Source: Styela clava
Lineage: Eukaryota; Chordata; Ascidiacea; Stolidobranchia; Styelidae
Direction of reading: 5' to 3'
NCBI RefSeq assembly: GCF_964204865.1
Contig: NC_135257.1
Location: forward strand, 2,418,001 to 2,482,000
DNA length: 64,000 nucleotides
The translations under genes and the position numbers were made by a program. The notes under the pieces were generated by a model. That model ran no database searches. It saw only the letters and a program-made list of their open reading frames with translations, and was not told the origin of the DNA. Numbering within the stretch: the stretch's first letter is position 1; the number at the start of each line of letters is the position of its first letter. This document shows positions 38,701 to 49,732 of this stretch, in pieces.

Positions 38701-41153
38701 TTCCGGCATCTAGTGCAAGTTGTGCTCTAATTCTTGATAAATTTGCAGGATTGCTAAAAACACCTCTGCTGTTGAGAATTTTCACTTTGTCAGCATAATG
38801 TATAAATAACTGCTCACAAACTGTGACACAATGAACCTGTTAAAAATATAAAATATAGAAAAATTAGTTTAAAATAGAATCATAGGTTAACAGAGTGGAT
38901 CAATTTAAACCTTATGAAGTTATGTTATCATTAAATTGTGATTATAACAGTATTGCATTTGGTTGTTGAAAATCACGTTTTCAAACAAGAAAGTCTGATG
39001 TAAATTTCAGTTACTTGCTGTTCGATAACAACTCAAGATATTGTTTAATCAAAAGCATAAACCTGAAAATTTGTTTGGCAAATTCCCTTACACTGGGAAC
39101 CTTTACGATAGAAGTATCATAATATTTCATCGAAGGGGAAACAAAATAAGGTGTGCCAAATACTCATATGGCAAACCACAGCCTCTCGTCCTCAGTGCCG
39201 TTAATCAGCCAGCATGAACTTTGATGATGGAGAAAGTCAAACTAATCAAAGATAACATGAACAGCATTTAAACTCGCACTTGAATATTTCACACAGGATT
39301 TGAAGCCAGAGTAATCAGCATTACAACGGCAAGTATGATCATAATGCTTAGCACGATGTGTCATTGAGCATCCACATTCAATTTGAAGCTTAAAAATACT
39401 TCAATATGGGGAATCAAATTTACAAACTACTATTCTTACGGTTATTCTTCTCTGTAGTTCTTTATTTTGCTGATGCGTTAGAAATGGATCAGAAACTTGT
39501 CTTCGAAGTACTGGCCAAATAGCATTCACTTCACCCATGATTACTGCTCCCTGAAAATGGGAAATTTGCACAGCACATCCACAATAACGGGCTTAATAAG
39601 CTTCTTAAAAACCATTATACATAAGGAATGTACATAGATTTAAAATGCCACCTCTAAACTTTTTGTAATGAAATTGAGTGATCACTAACAATCAAAAACA
39701 ACAATCGAAAGCTGATTTTTTATTATTTCTTCAACACCGAAATTTTCATGTGAGGTTTACATAGAAAATAGAAGAGAGCTATGCTCAAATATATGGACAC
39801 GTAGCGCCACCTAATGGCAATAATTTTGATGACGTCATAGCAAAAAAAAAGTAATAGCCTTCTGAAGAAATTTTTTATCTTCAACCACTGAGAATTTCAA
39901 AGCAATTGGTCCAGTAATCAAAAGCGACTTTAAAAATGTGTCAAAGAACAAGAACAACAACATAATATTGAAACGATCGCTATGTCCACTACGTGTCCAA
40001 TTGGTTTTTTTTGATACCCCTGATATAAGACCAAACATTTATCATTTTCATTTTGTGACATATATTGCATTGACATTTTTCATGAACAAATGATACTTGT
40101 TCGAGTGATAAAATCCAGAAAATTAATTTGCTGAATTAATACTTTTGATATTTATCAATGAATTTGAGCAGCACAGCCATTTAATTGTAGTGATATTCAA
40201 AATAGTACTTACAAGACTGCTCTGATCCTCTTTAGAGATATGATTCCATTCTGGACGAGGGTTTATTCTGCGATAAATCAACTTGGAAAAACTTGGATAT
40301 GTTTTGGGAGCTGATTTTATACTATCGTTGATGGGTGTTATTGGTCTTACTGAATCAAATTGTAGTTTAGGTGTTTTTTCTTCAACAGCATCTTCCTGTT
40401 AAATATTAAAACATTTTAAAAATAAATGAAAATCAAGACAAAAAAAATTCATTACTTGTTCACTTAATTAAAATGTAGACAAGAATAAAAAGGGAGCAAT
40501 GCTCAAATGTATGGGCGCTGAAGTCATTGTGTCAAAAATTGCTTCCATGAATTAAAAAGGGAAATGTTTCCAGATATTATGTTAGTCCCAAATATGAGCA
40601 TGTCTAGCATGACAACAGAATCTCATGATCATGCAATGTTTGGCGCAATAATAATATAAATCATGTGTCACTTGTGGCAGTGTGGTGGCCGTCACACATG
40701 GCGATATGGAGAGACAGTGCAACAAGACTGTCTTTTAAAGAAACATGTTTGTATTTATTGTTATAATTGATATACTAAAATATTGAGCATGTCTTGGTGT
40801 TTTTAAAGTGTATCACACTGTCACACTGATTAGACCATGTCAGTATGTGTATTTGATATATAAATGTTCTCATTCTATAAACTTAATTTTATTTAACAGT
40901 ACTCTTGTAGTAATGAATAACAAAATAATTTTACTTTGCGATAATGGTATTGACTGACAAAACTAACCAATATGCCACCAAAATGGAGTCCCCATCAGCT
41001 TACCTGTTGGGTAAACAGTGAAAGTGCACCAAGACTGTTCAGTTGTTGTCTCCTTGCTTCCCATTGCTCGTTTTCTGCATCTGCTATGTCATACAATCCT
41101 CGCGTTTTTGTTAATCCATGAGAATATCGTTCTGCAACTAGTTTGCTAACCAT
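23711..41153 (-). CDS. CCDC87: CCDC87-like coiled-coil protein, 25 exons
   Basis: Exons (minus): 41153-41004, 40395-40213, 39550-39440, 38836-38697, 38326-38200, 37490-37356, 36957-36791, 36331-36253, 35780-35651, 35085-34920, 34432-34288, 33603-33474, 31999-31869, 31399-31268, 30791-30561, 29995-29898, 29531-29416, 29040-28926, 27923-27073, 26244-26106, 25818-25758, 25429-25298, 25120-25006, 24500-24323 and 23894-23711. All phases agree, giving about 1381 residues. Blocks matching human CCDC87 in order: EQLFIHY..RGVFSNPANLSR; TDDFFKYLSTQDTDFL; QERLEIVWQKLKMPD; FALKYSSDKY; SDPNRFF; ANLHRKLEAVEST; YNGRPYLEKM; KIEMLYFLQQERR. Exons 10-11 are charged and coiled-coil-like. Exon 19 (851 bp) adds about 284 Ser/Thr/Asp-rich residues, explaining the length over human (849). 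The mouse protein works in sperm and acrosome formation; a sperm or flagellar role here is inferred. A reverse-strand AATAAA at 23660-23655 follows the stop. Introns hold several SINE, MITE and hAT insertions. Confidence 0.92.
30184..30500 (+). mobile_element. tRNA-derived SINE, near full length, in a CCDC87-like intron
   Basis: Second well-preserved copy of the SINE. Head GGCGGTGTGGCGCATCATAC, box B-like GCAGGTTCGAATCTC, tail CCATGCTTCC-type segment, GGCCGTGGTTCCCC and TTTCCTCTCCCCAGGGAT. It lies antisense to the host gene in the intron between the exons ending at 30561 and starting at 29995. Confidence 0.8.
30875..31087 (+). mobile_element. Short inverted-repeat element (GTATGTGTACCAG family), copy 2
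   Basis: Left end GGCGCTCCATAAGTGTGTGT then ACCAA; right end CTGGTACACACACTACGG then GAGTACC. Flanked by AAAATTT on both sides. The interior closely follows copy 1 at 22661, including TGGGCAGGGGGG and AATTATGGCCTAACC. Confidence 0.8.
32251..33319 (+). mobile_element. Non-autonomous hAT-like element in a CCDC87-like intron
   Basis: Left end TAGGGCTGTCCAAGCGAACC; right end, read inward, TAGGGGTGTTCAAAATCGAA. Subterminal ATTCGAAATCGAATC-type repeats are present at both ends. Flanking 8-mers CACGCTGG (32243-32250) and CACGCCGA (33320-33327) match at six of eight positions, as in an aged duplication. No transposase is encoded. It sits in the intron between exons 33603-33474 and 31999-31869. Confidence 0.75.
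33335..33478 (+). repeat. SINE tail fragment
   Basis: Contains GGCTAACTATTCCCATACCT, GACATGGACTG and the CCCTTCTCTCCAGGATAATT end of the SINE tail. It ends right at the donor side of the exon at 33603-33474, so the SINE tail abuts the splice donor. Confidence 0.65.
34602..34832. repeat. Two SINE tail fragments in inverted orientation
   Basis: 34602-34695 is a plus-strand tail fragment (GAAACAAATAATTGGATAAG, GCTGGTAACTAGACAAGAGG). It is followed at once by a minus-strand copy at 34700-34832 (read forward: GTCCATGTCAGGTATGGGAA, AACCAGTTATTTGTTTC, TTAGCACGATGTGCC). Together they form an imperfect inverted repeat that could fold into a hairpin within the CCDC87-like pre-mRNA intron. Confidence 0.65.
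35855..36095 (-). repeat. SINE copy, degraded, reverse orientation
   Basis: Read forward it shows TTCATGTCGAGTCTGGGATT, TAGTTAGCCAGGTATTTGTT and CTTAGCACAAAGCGTCAACC, which are the reversed tail and head of the SINE. Divergent. Confidence 0.6.
37045..37125. repeat. Remnant of a hAT-like end
   Basis: Contains TAGAATCGAATATAATAAAT, ATATTCGAATTTTTTATTCG and TTTTGGACATCCCTG, resembling the right end of the element at 32251-33319. No partner end was found nearby. Confidence 0.4.
39150..39385 (-). repeat. SINE copy, degraded, reverse orientation
   Basis: Forward reading contains CATATGGCAAACCACAGCCT, CTCGTCC, then AGTAATCAGC and CTTAGCACGATGTGTC near the far end, matching a reversed SINE from tail to head. 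It lies in an intron of the CCDC87-like gene. Confidence 0.65.
39768..40030 (-). repeat. Second copy of the 3134-3600 interspersed repeat
   Basis: Opposite orientation to the first copy. Shared parts are AGCTATGCTCAAATATATGG at one end, the segment around CCACTGAGAATTTCAAAGC, and the AACGATCG plus GTGTCCAA motifs at the other end. It carries one core unit rather than the 57-bp duplication. Confidence 0.6.
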
Positions 41154-41877
41154 TTTGATGGAACTTCGGCATGCATATACAAGCGGCCAGACAAGCTTTA
41201 GATTTCAGAGAGACTAACTCAGTTCATACCAAAGTGACTATAAAATAACACTTTGTTTCTAGTCTCCTTGGTTCATAGGATACGTGAAATATACCACATT
41301 AAAAATTGAACCAGGAAAATTTTTGACTAGAACAATGCCTAGAAATATAAAATCATCAAAACTAAAATAAAAGAATAGAACTTGGAACAATAAATTTGTT
41401 TAAATATCATAAAATGAAAAAACAATTTTTAAAATGATCAAAATAATTTAGGATTAAGCCCGTAACAATACTCAGGCCAATCTGGCATGAGAAGTGTTCT
41501 TGGGTTGTCAAGACGACACCACTGAACCATAGAATGTATGGGTGAACAATGAGCATATATATTGGGGCCACTGAACTGGAAATATATGGAACGATCTTCT
41601 CTCTCGTTTTGCGTTGTCGCTGCGCGGGACAATTTGATCGCCGCCATCTTGGCACTTATGCTTCCAAACTTTCTTCCTGCTGGTAGGGTAGTTCGCTGGT
41701 TTTGGCTTGTTTTTCGTGTTTAAAAGCTGCTAGTTTCATAATTGGGTATTTACGTTCAAACTTCCCTAAGTATAGGTGGCTAGGTTAGTATTTGTCACTA
41801 GCTAGTTAGTATTTTTTTTTTATATTTTAGGCTGACAGTACGATATAGTTACGGAATAGTTTAACTAAAGGTACGGT
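41154..41877. promoter_or_regulatory. Divergent intergenic/promoter region with YY1-like motif
   Basis: This 724-bp gap separates the start codons of the minus-strand CCDC87-like gene (41153) and the plus-strand THAP9-like gene (41878). At 41639-41651 it contains CGCCGCCATCTTG, matching the YY1 consensus (GCCGCCATCTTG), often found just after transcription starts of TATA-less promoters. The surrounding 41590-41660 is locally GC-rich compared with its flanks. A shared bidirectional promoter is inferred, not shown. Confidence 0.5.
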
Positions 41878-44800
41878 ATGGCATTGCCAAAAAAATCTGA
41901 GGCGGAGAAAATGATTGGAAAAAGTAGCGGTATTGGTACTCAGTGCTCCGCATATGGTTGCAGAAAACGTTTTAAAAGGAAGGACTTTCGAAGTGATAGC
42001 GAGGGAGATGATGACGAGGAAAGTGTGCTGAAACGAAAATATCCAAGGACATTTCATAAGTAAGAAAAATAGCCCAGCAGTTTGTGTTAACAATATCAGT
42101 TTTCAGTTGTCTGCCAGTGTGTGTTTTAGCAATTTGTTCATAGCCTGCTAAACATTGTAAAAGATAAAGCTAGTTTTATTATCATGATAAACAGATATAT
42201 GTTAGAGTAAATGCATACAGGTATAGCTGTCTCGGTACAGTATTGAGGCTCGTCTTCTGTAACTATAAGGTCAGAAGTCAGTTTGTAGTAAAGTTGTAAT
42301 TTAGTCAAAGTTGTTGGAAAAATTGTATAAGCATTTAAATCATTTGGGCTGAAGGCGACAGCAAGTTTATAACATACAAAGTGGTCAACAATTTAGCGCA
42401 TAAAACTATTATTGACTAGAAAAGAGCGTTTTTGACTATACAGATAGACTATGTTAAATCCAAATTCTGGTTCTGGCCTGCTTCAATTCAAGTAGCTCAA
42501 ATCCGAATAAATTGTGCACTTACTGCATGAAATGATTATCAGTTCTTTTTTGCTCATACATAATTAACAATATTTTTCTCAGATTTCCTTTGAATAAGGC
42601 ACTTTGCGAGAAGTGGGTAACTGCTTTGCGGAGGGCGAATTGGATTCCAACTAGTTCTTCACGTTTATGCTCTGACCATTTTAAAGAGAGCGATATTAAG
42701 AGAACCGGGCAACGCACAAGAATTAAGGACAATGCTGTTCCGACCCGATTCAAAGCATTTCCAAAATATTTAAGAAAGGTATGCATAAGATAAACAACAA
42801 ATGGAATCCTCCATAACTTTAAATGTTGTACCCAAAGCGACAAAAAATTCTGTCACATATTTTAATGGGTGTTTTTTTCATATATCAGGCAATTAAGATC
42901 ACTATAGCATGCATATACCTAGTATTTTAGCTTATGGTAATAGACTTGATCTGTTATGTATTTTAATTTTTAGTTTATCGGAATAACTATATAAAATCAT
43001 CTGTTTATGTGATGTGTGAGATTTTTTTTTACGACAAATGCCTTCTTAATTTTCAAAATTCTCGTTTTTTGCCACATGCTTCAGTTTAACGCATCTAAAG
43101 TGGGACATGCTCATGATCATCAAAATTTCTTGCAGGTCAACGAACAGCGAAAGTCACCGACAAAAAGAAAATTTCATTCATGTGTAAAGCAGAAGTGGTC
43201 AGTGCAGGAGAAATTTAACAATGTGCTCCATGACCACTCATATTCACAGGTCATTGCTTCACCTACAAAGTTAAAAAAATTAAATCTCAGCTTACAACAT
43301 TTAAAAGCAGTAAGAAAACGACTCCGGCTTTGTCAAAAAAAAACATATCGATTGCAAAAACATGTAAAATCTCTTGAAACGGTGCTAAAGTCCCTGAGAA
43401 AGAAAAACTTGGTGAGTGCTTCATGTGAAGAAAGTCTACAGCGATCTATACCTTCATCAATCTTCAATAGAATTTTAATGAATTTACAAACTGGAAAAGG
43501 CGTCAAATATCCCAAGGAGCTAAAAACTTTTGCCATGACTTTACAGTTCTATTCAAATAAAGCGTATCAATATGTGCGGAAAGTCTTAAATCTGGCTTTA
43601 CCACATCCAAGCGTAATAAGAAAATGGTACCAGAAACTTCCAGCTGAGCCTGGTTTCACAAAAATTGCATTTGATGCGATCCGGCTGAAGGTGAGTGCTG
43701 CATCGCACCCATTGATTTGTGCTATGATGATTGATGAAATGGCAATTAGGAAACATGTTGCTTGGGATGGAGAAAGGTATCGGGGCTTTGTTGACCTGGG
43801 AAATGCTGAAAATCAGGATGATTCTGCCCCACTTGCCAAGGAAGCTCTTGTTTTGATGGCTGTTTGTGTGAATGGGTCCTGGAAAGTACCTTTGGGATAT
43901 TTTCTCATTAATGGATTGACCGGAGAAGAAAGAGCAAACATCATAAAGATTGGGATTCAAAGATTGAGTGAAACTGGAGCCAAGGTGGTATCCTTAACTT
44001 GTGACGGGCCATCTTGTCATTTTTCAATGCTCTCTCAATTAGGAGTTGTTGCCTCGCATGTAAGCATGCAATCATATTTTACTCATCCTTCGTGCCCATC
44101 TGAGCGGATTTATGTTTTCATGGACGTTTGTCACATGCTTAAATTAGTCCGAAACACCCTTGCAGAGTGGGGTGTTTTGCGTGATGGCAATGGGAACAAA
44201 ATTTTGTGGGAATATTTTGTGCAGTTGCAAAAACTCCAATCAACTGAAGGTCTTAGGCTTGCAAACAAGTTGAAGCAAAGACATATACACTGGTATCAAC
44301 AAAAGATGAAAGTTGATATTGCTGCTCAAACCCTGAGCAGCAGTGTTGCAGATGCGATCGAATACTCTAATACGGTGCTGAAATTCAAGCAGTTTAGTGG
44401 AAGTCAAGCAACTGTAAAATTTATCAGAATTTTTGACCAGCTTTTTGATGTGCTAAATTCCAGAAATCCCTTCGCTAAACGATTTAAGGAGCCACTAAGA
44501 CCTTCAAATAAGCATATTTGGGAACCATTCATGAATCAGGCATGTGCATACATTGCACAGTTGAAGGATTCTTCAGGAAGACCAATCTTGATGTCAAGAA
44601 GAAAAACTGGCTTTATTGGCTTTTTGTTATCTGTATCCAGTGCAAAAGGCGTGTTCAATGACTTGGTCACTTCAAAATATTTAAAATATCTTTTAATGTA
44701 CAAATTTAGTCAAGATCATTTGGAACTCTTTTTCTGTGCTGTAAGAGGTGCTGGGGGATTCAATAATAATCCAACTGTGCAACAATTTACTTCTGCCTAT

Positions 44801-45517
44801 AAACGACTGCTTATGAGAAGTGGGGTAAAAGGCACAGGAGGGAACTGTGAGCCCCAGGATGCAACAAGCATTTTGAATGTTTTGGACAGCTTCAGTCTGA
44901 CTAATCATAATATGAGTTTAAGCTCAGTATCTTTTATGAAGAAATATGACCTTGAACCACGGACTCCACTAACTTCTGACCATGACTATGCTGACATACC
45001 TAACACGATCAGGTTGTCAGAATACAAGCTTCAAATAATCAAATATATTGCAGGATTTGTTGCAAAGAGGCTGCGAGATACCATGTTTTGCATAAAATGC
45101 AAGGAGGCTCTCGTATCATCTACTGATCATACTTCAAGTTTAATATATTTTAAAAACCGTGGAGGATTAACAGTTCCGTCAGCAAGTGTTATAAAAGTTT
45201 GTAGAGAAACTGAAAAATGTTTTCAAAGAATATTAGCTACCTCTGGAGGTAGACTGCCCCAATCCACTGGGCTCATCAATGCTATCGTTATTGCAGTGCA
45301 AGATGGTTTAATCGATAAGCCTATTTTTCCCGACCTTGTAAACCACTGGCGCGATACAGGGTTTGGTGATTGCCATATTAGTTTGATGGTGAAGGCCATT
45401 ATTAAAGCATATTGTGGCATAAGAGCCAAACATATGGCACAAGAGTTTAATGACCAAGCTTCTGCAGTTAATATAAGAAAAAAATTGTCAAAGTTAATTA
45501 TATTTCAGCATCAGTGA
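41878..45517 (+). CDS. THAP9: THAP-domain P-element-type transposase (THAP9-like)
   Basis: Exons 41878-42059, 42583-42778 and 43136-45517 (phases 2, 0); 919 residues, close to human THAP9 (903). The N-terminal THAP zinc finger shows CSAYGC, then an acidic insert (SEGDDDEES), FHKFP across the first splice, EKW, LCSDHF and AVPTRF, the expected C2CH pattern plus terminal AVPxxF. A leucine/basic coiled coil follows (KKLNLSLQHLKAVRKRLRL). The RNase H-like transposase has MIDEMAIRKHV, LTCDGPSCH, FMDVCHMLK and SQDHLELFFCAVRGAGGFNN, the P-element/THAP9 catalytic and GTP-binding-insertion core. The frame is intact, so it is either a recent P-type element or a domesticated THAP9. AATAAA at 45574 follows the stop. 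P-type terminal repeats were not convincingly found. Orthology to THAP9 is by resemblance only. Confidence 0.92.
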
Positions 45518-46085
45518 GGAAAATTTTTCGTCATTTTCTCAACAGGTCATGCTTTGGCAATGAATAATTTTAAAATAAAGTTATTAAACAAGGTCAATCA
45601 TTGTCTATTTGTATCACATTTTTCATCCTGGCATGGCCAAAATTACGTAATGTGGGTGATAATTTGGAATGCTATCAACGGAAACCTAAAATAAATTTTA
45701 AGTTTAAAATTTGTTTTAAGAAGTATTTCCAGTCTTTTCTGAACAAGTACTGATTCATACCTTTCATCTCGTACGTTTTCATTTGTGCGATATAAAATGA
45801 AACGCTTTTTTTGCCACTACTGTTTTCATTTTTGTCCTATTTGTGTCATTACTCTTGTTTCACGATTATTAGTTACAATAAATTAACATGCTTTATTATA
45901 GGTATAATGTAAAATGTGAACCGCCAACCTTATTCATGTGGGGCAGATGTTTACTTAGTGTGTGTTATTATTTGTTTGGTTTGTTGGCTAATGACTGGAT
46001 GTTAAATAAACTTCGCTATCTATCCAAGTTTTCTGATTCTTATCATATTACAGAGGTGTGGCCAAAACTGAATAGGCTATACAGA

Positions 46086-46483
46086 ATACCGTATTTGCTC
46101 GTTTAATAGCCCGGGCGCTTATTTTTTTAAACAAACTCACTAACCGGGTCCTTATTCAAACCGGCGCTTATTCAAGCAGGGGCGCTTGTTATTTTTAAAG
46201 TAAAATTATACACAAAAATTACGGTACCGGTATCTTTGAAGACAAATATTTGACGACATTAATCCTTTTTCCATGTCAAACGCAAATTATTCACGTCTTA
46301 AGAGTAATTCCCTCATATTACGCTTCTTATTTCCTATTGCTCTCTACCACTGAAAAATCAGCTTTCACACCGGGCGGGTACTCAAGCACCGGCCCGTATT
46401 TATTTTTATGTCCTGTTCACACGGGCGGCTATTCAAACGGGCGCTTAATCAAGACCGGGCGGTTAAACGAGCATATACGGTAT
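46086..46483 (+). mobile_element. MITE with long terminal inverted repeats and internal GGGCGCTTATT repeats
   Basis: Left end ATACCGTATTTGCTCGTTTA; right end, read inward, ATACCGTATATGCTCGTTTA. The interior repeats short GC-rich units such as GGCGCTTATTCAA and CCGGGCG facing each other, unlike the AT-rich surroundings. It is about 400 bp with no protein capacity. The transposon superfamily is uncertain. Confidence 0.75.
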
Positions 46484-47159
46484 GTTATGAAAAGTTTTTT
46501 TGAACATTGGAAATCGAATATATTCTAAATTGGAAACAACTTCATTTGGAAAATTACAATAATCAATGTCTTAGCTCCGATAACATTTTAATTAGCAAAA
46601 AATGGTATTAAGGCGCACAAAATATGAAGCCGGGCTAGGTAAACTATGGCCAAATACAAGAAAATGAGTTGGCGATTCCGGTAAGCCACTCGGAGCAATG
46701 TAGCCTACTGTGTGATTGGTTAGGCAATATTATTCATCCACGATTAATGCAAAATGAAAAATTAGCACGGTATGGCGAGCTTGGATGTATTAGCGTTTCA
46801 TACCTAATAAGAAACGAATCAAGATCAAGCGAATATACAAAAAAAATCGACGCAAATAATTGGTATCTGTCAAATCCCATATGAAATACATTACGCGCTA
46901 CGCAAAATTTGGAAGTCTAACGTCAAAACGAGAGAGGCTTCAAATGGTCCCGCGAAAACGAGAGAGAAGCACACTCTATATTTATATATCTCTGTGATTG
47001 GGGCGAATGATATATTTATCCTGAAGGAAAGAAAAGTTGGCGTCTTTCATCTGGTTATCCATCAGATGTCCATGTTTGATGTATTTGTTTGTGTATTGGC
47101 TTTTTTTGAAATGTGAAAAAAAAATAAAATCATTTTTCTGTATCATAAATAGCAATTTT

Positions 47160-47335
47160 CCGTAGCGTGAAATGCTTTTTAGCCCCCCAAGACTACTAAA
47201 AACACGCGTATTCCAGCGTTCGATTGGACACGCTAGATGTTTCGATCTAACTTCGCAAAAAAAAATTTCAGACCCCCCAACTACCCCCCCCCCCCCCCCT
47301 CTTTTCCTTTGAAAATTTCTGGCTACGCCCCTGAT
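47160..47335. repeat. Remnant ending CTGGCTACGCCCCTG, with C-homopolymer
   Basis: The right end CTGGCTACGCCCCTG (47320-47334) matches a hAT-type terminal motif common in animal genomes (CAGGGGCGTAGCCAG on the other strand). A run of about 15 C lies just before it. No matching left end was found, so it is a solo end. The assignment is from memory of the motif. Confidence 0.4.
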
Positions 47336-48643
47336 GTTGCCATATTTTGACTATAATCAATAAATTATTGGGAAACTTGAAGGCAAACGCAACTTAAAAT
47401 ACGTAATGAAATAAATAAATAAAAACGACAAATCGGAAAGAAATTCACAGAGAAGACAAATTAAACGGAATGTGAGGAAAGCAAATGTAGCGTTTGTGGG
47501 ACTATTATTCCAACTAAACCAAATCTCTCCGAAAGACAAACTGATAATTAGGTTAATAGATTTGGAACTATTTTTGAAAACACATTTGAAAACTGACAAA
47601 CAACGCACAAAAACCAAGCGACGCGTACAACAATGCTTGGATATCTTACTGGGCGAAGGAAATGTCTGAGTGACTATCAATCATTTTCAAGTCGTTTTTA
47701 AACTGTAAGGGGTTGTGACATAATAAGAGCGGTTTAGAATTTCATAGAACTGATATTTTTTCAATTTTTTAATCAAGTTTATAATTATTTTTCCAAATAT
47801 TGGCGCACTAGTTTTGTTCGCCTACTTTACACCAAGTTATGTGAAGGGACTGAAACATATGGGCAGGAAGTATATTCACTTGGCTCACACAGACAATCCT
47901 CGAACTCGTAATAGAACTGAAATAAGGAAAATCGGAACAAAATTATGGCCTAACCCTAACCTGGTACACATACTACGTAGTAGGCTTGCACGTAATTGAC
48001 AAAAATCAATTCCGTAATTACGGCCAAATCAATTACGTAATGACCCCGTAATTGCGATATTTTTTCACACATTTAAACCTATCATAACAACCAATTGAAT
48101 CCACTTCATTTTCGATTGGGACATCGAGTTTGGGTTTTCATATTCCTGGCAGTACTACACGCCGGCGACAGATGTTAAGAGAAGAGTGAATTCAAATTAA
48201 TTTTATTCTAATTTTTATCTTTTGTGCTAGCTTTGATTTCCTTTATCACCTTCGCAAATTAACCGTCCCAATTTGATGCGATCAATTTTATCATTACCGA
48301 CACTGGTATACGGATATTTATGAAACGATAGTTGACTTTTTTAAAATCGTATTAAAAAAAATGTCGGGTTGCCAATTTATCAATGCCACGACGAGCGTAT
48401 TCTCTTGTTTGATTATACTTGCGCTTGCCTCGCGACGAAGACTTGTTATTGCACCGTTTTTAACATTATTCGACTTTACTACCTAGTCAGCATTTTATAA
48501 TAATTATTGATGCCGACTTATTGACGTTATTCCGATTACCATGCTTCATTTTACATTAAATCATTTCACGGCCTAAATGTTGTAACATTATTTGCAACAA
48601 AGTTAGATCAAATATTTATTATTTGCGCATAATTTAAATACCG

Positions 48644-49371
48644 TGTAGCCAATTAGTTGTTATGTAACTACAAAACTACACCAAATTGGCCCAATTCGTG
48701 AGAAACTCATGAAAACCAAAATTAATTATTCCCGTTATAGCAATTATCAATTTCTCAAAATCCAATTTCAAGATTTAATAGCCTTTCGGTGCCATCCCAT
48801 GTAAAAATAAAATTTATTTCCAGTAATATTCCAATAACGTAAATTCGAAATATCTTGTTAAAACCAAATTATCCACTTGAGAACAATTTTTTACATCTCA
48901 TAAATGGAGTAAGTACGTGACCAGGAACACGGTGACTTGGCAATAACAAGTTAATTGCTAGTAATGAACTTCAAGAAAACACTTTTAATAATGTTTGATT
49001 ATAGTGAACCGAAAGCTAACCAGAAACCGGAATGACGCGTGATTCTTTAATCGTTAATGTAAAAATCTGTTTCTTTATTCTATTTTAATTGCTTGGTAGA
49101 AAGCTATATATTCAGCAATGTGTTTTGTGTTAATCAGACTAGATTTGATCAAATTGTGTGTACATTGTATTTCTGTATGTATTGTCGGAATTGCAATAAA
49201 CTCATAAGGTGTTTTCAAACGTCTCCTTACTACAGCCGAATGCTATCGACAGATAGACCGTTCGAGTTAACGAACGCAAGACAAAACTATTGTCAGTCAA
49301 TGCTGGGGTTATAATACATAAACCAGACCAATCTACAAACAATCTATGTGTAGTGGTAACTAATCACTATA
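48644..49371 (+). repeat. 5' LTR
   Basis: Begins TGTAGCCAATTAGTTG and ends ATCACTATA; 728 bp. It contains a likely polyadenylation signal AATAAA at 49195. Identical to the 3' LTR as far as I can compare. Confidence 0.92.
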
Positions 49372-49732
49372 TTTGGAGATCCCGACCTTTGGACTGCCTT
49401 CTGACGCAGATCAATCACGGAGCAGACAACCATCCTACGGAGCCAGCCTACGGAGAGGAACTCGATAAGATAAGTTTCACGTTTAAATTTACATCCTATA
49501 AGTCGCAACTAAGGGTGCCTATTGCTAATCATACAATTCTCTATCTTCCAACAGGCCTATCGCAAAAACTCGAGGAACCGTGCAACAAAACCAAACAAAG
49601 GATCAAACTCATCCATACAGTGAACGAAAAGGACATTTCACATCGCCCAAGGCAATATTGACTGTCTGACCTCGGAATTGAAGTATAATTCCTCAGCCGA
49701 ATTTTGGTACGTACATCATTTTCGACTAACTT
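49372..49732 (+). other. Retrotransposon leader with putative primer-binding site
   Basis: Untranslated region between the 5' LTR and gag. The first bases (TTTGGAGATCCCGACC) fit a tRNA primer-binding site, whose TGG would pair with the CCA end of a tRNA; which tRNA was not determined. A short frame at 49290-49661 crosses the LTR border and is unlikely to be a real gene. Confidence 0.6.

Noticed and set aside
41407-41655. Minus-strand frames just upstream of the CCDC87-like start
   Set aside because: Two overlapping frames compete, neither resembles a family, and the region better fits 5' UTR or promoter.
43016-43135. N-terminal extension of the transposase main frame from ATG 43016
   Set aside because: The acceptor TTGCAG before 43136 joins the THAP exons in phase; the 40 upstream codons are intronic.
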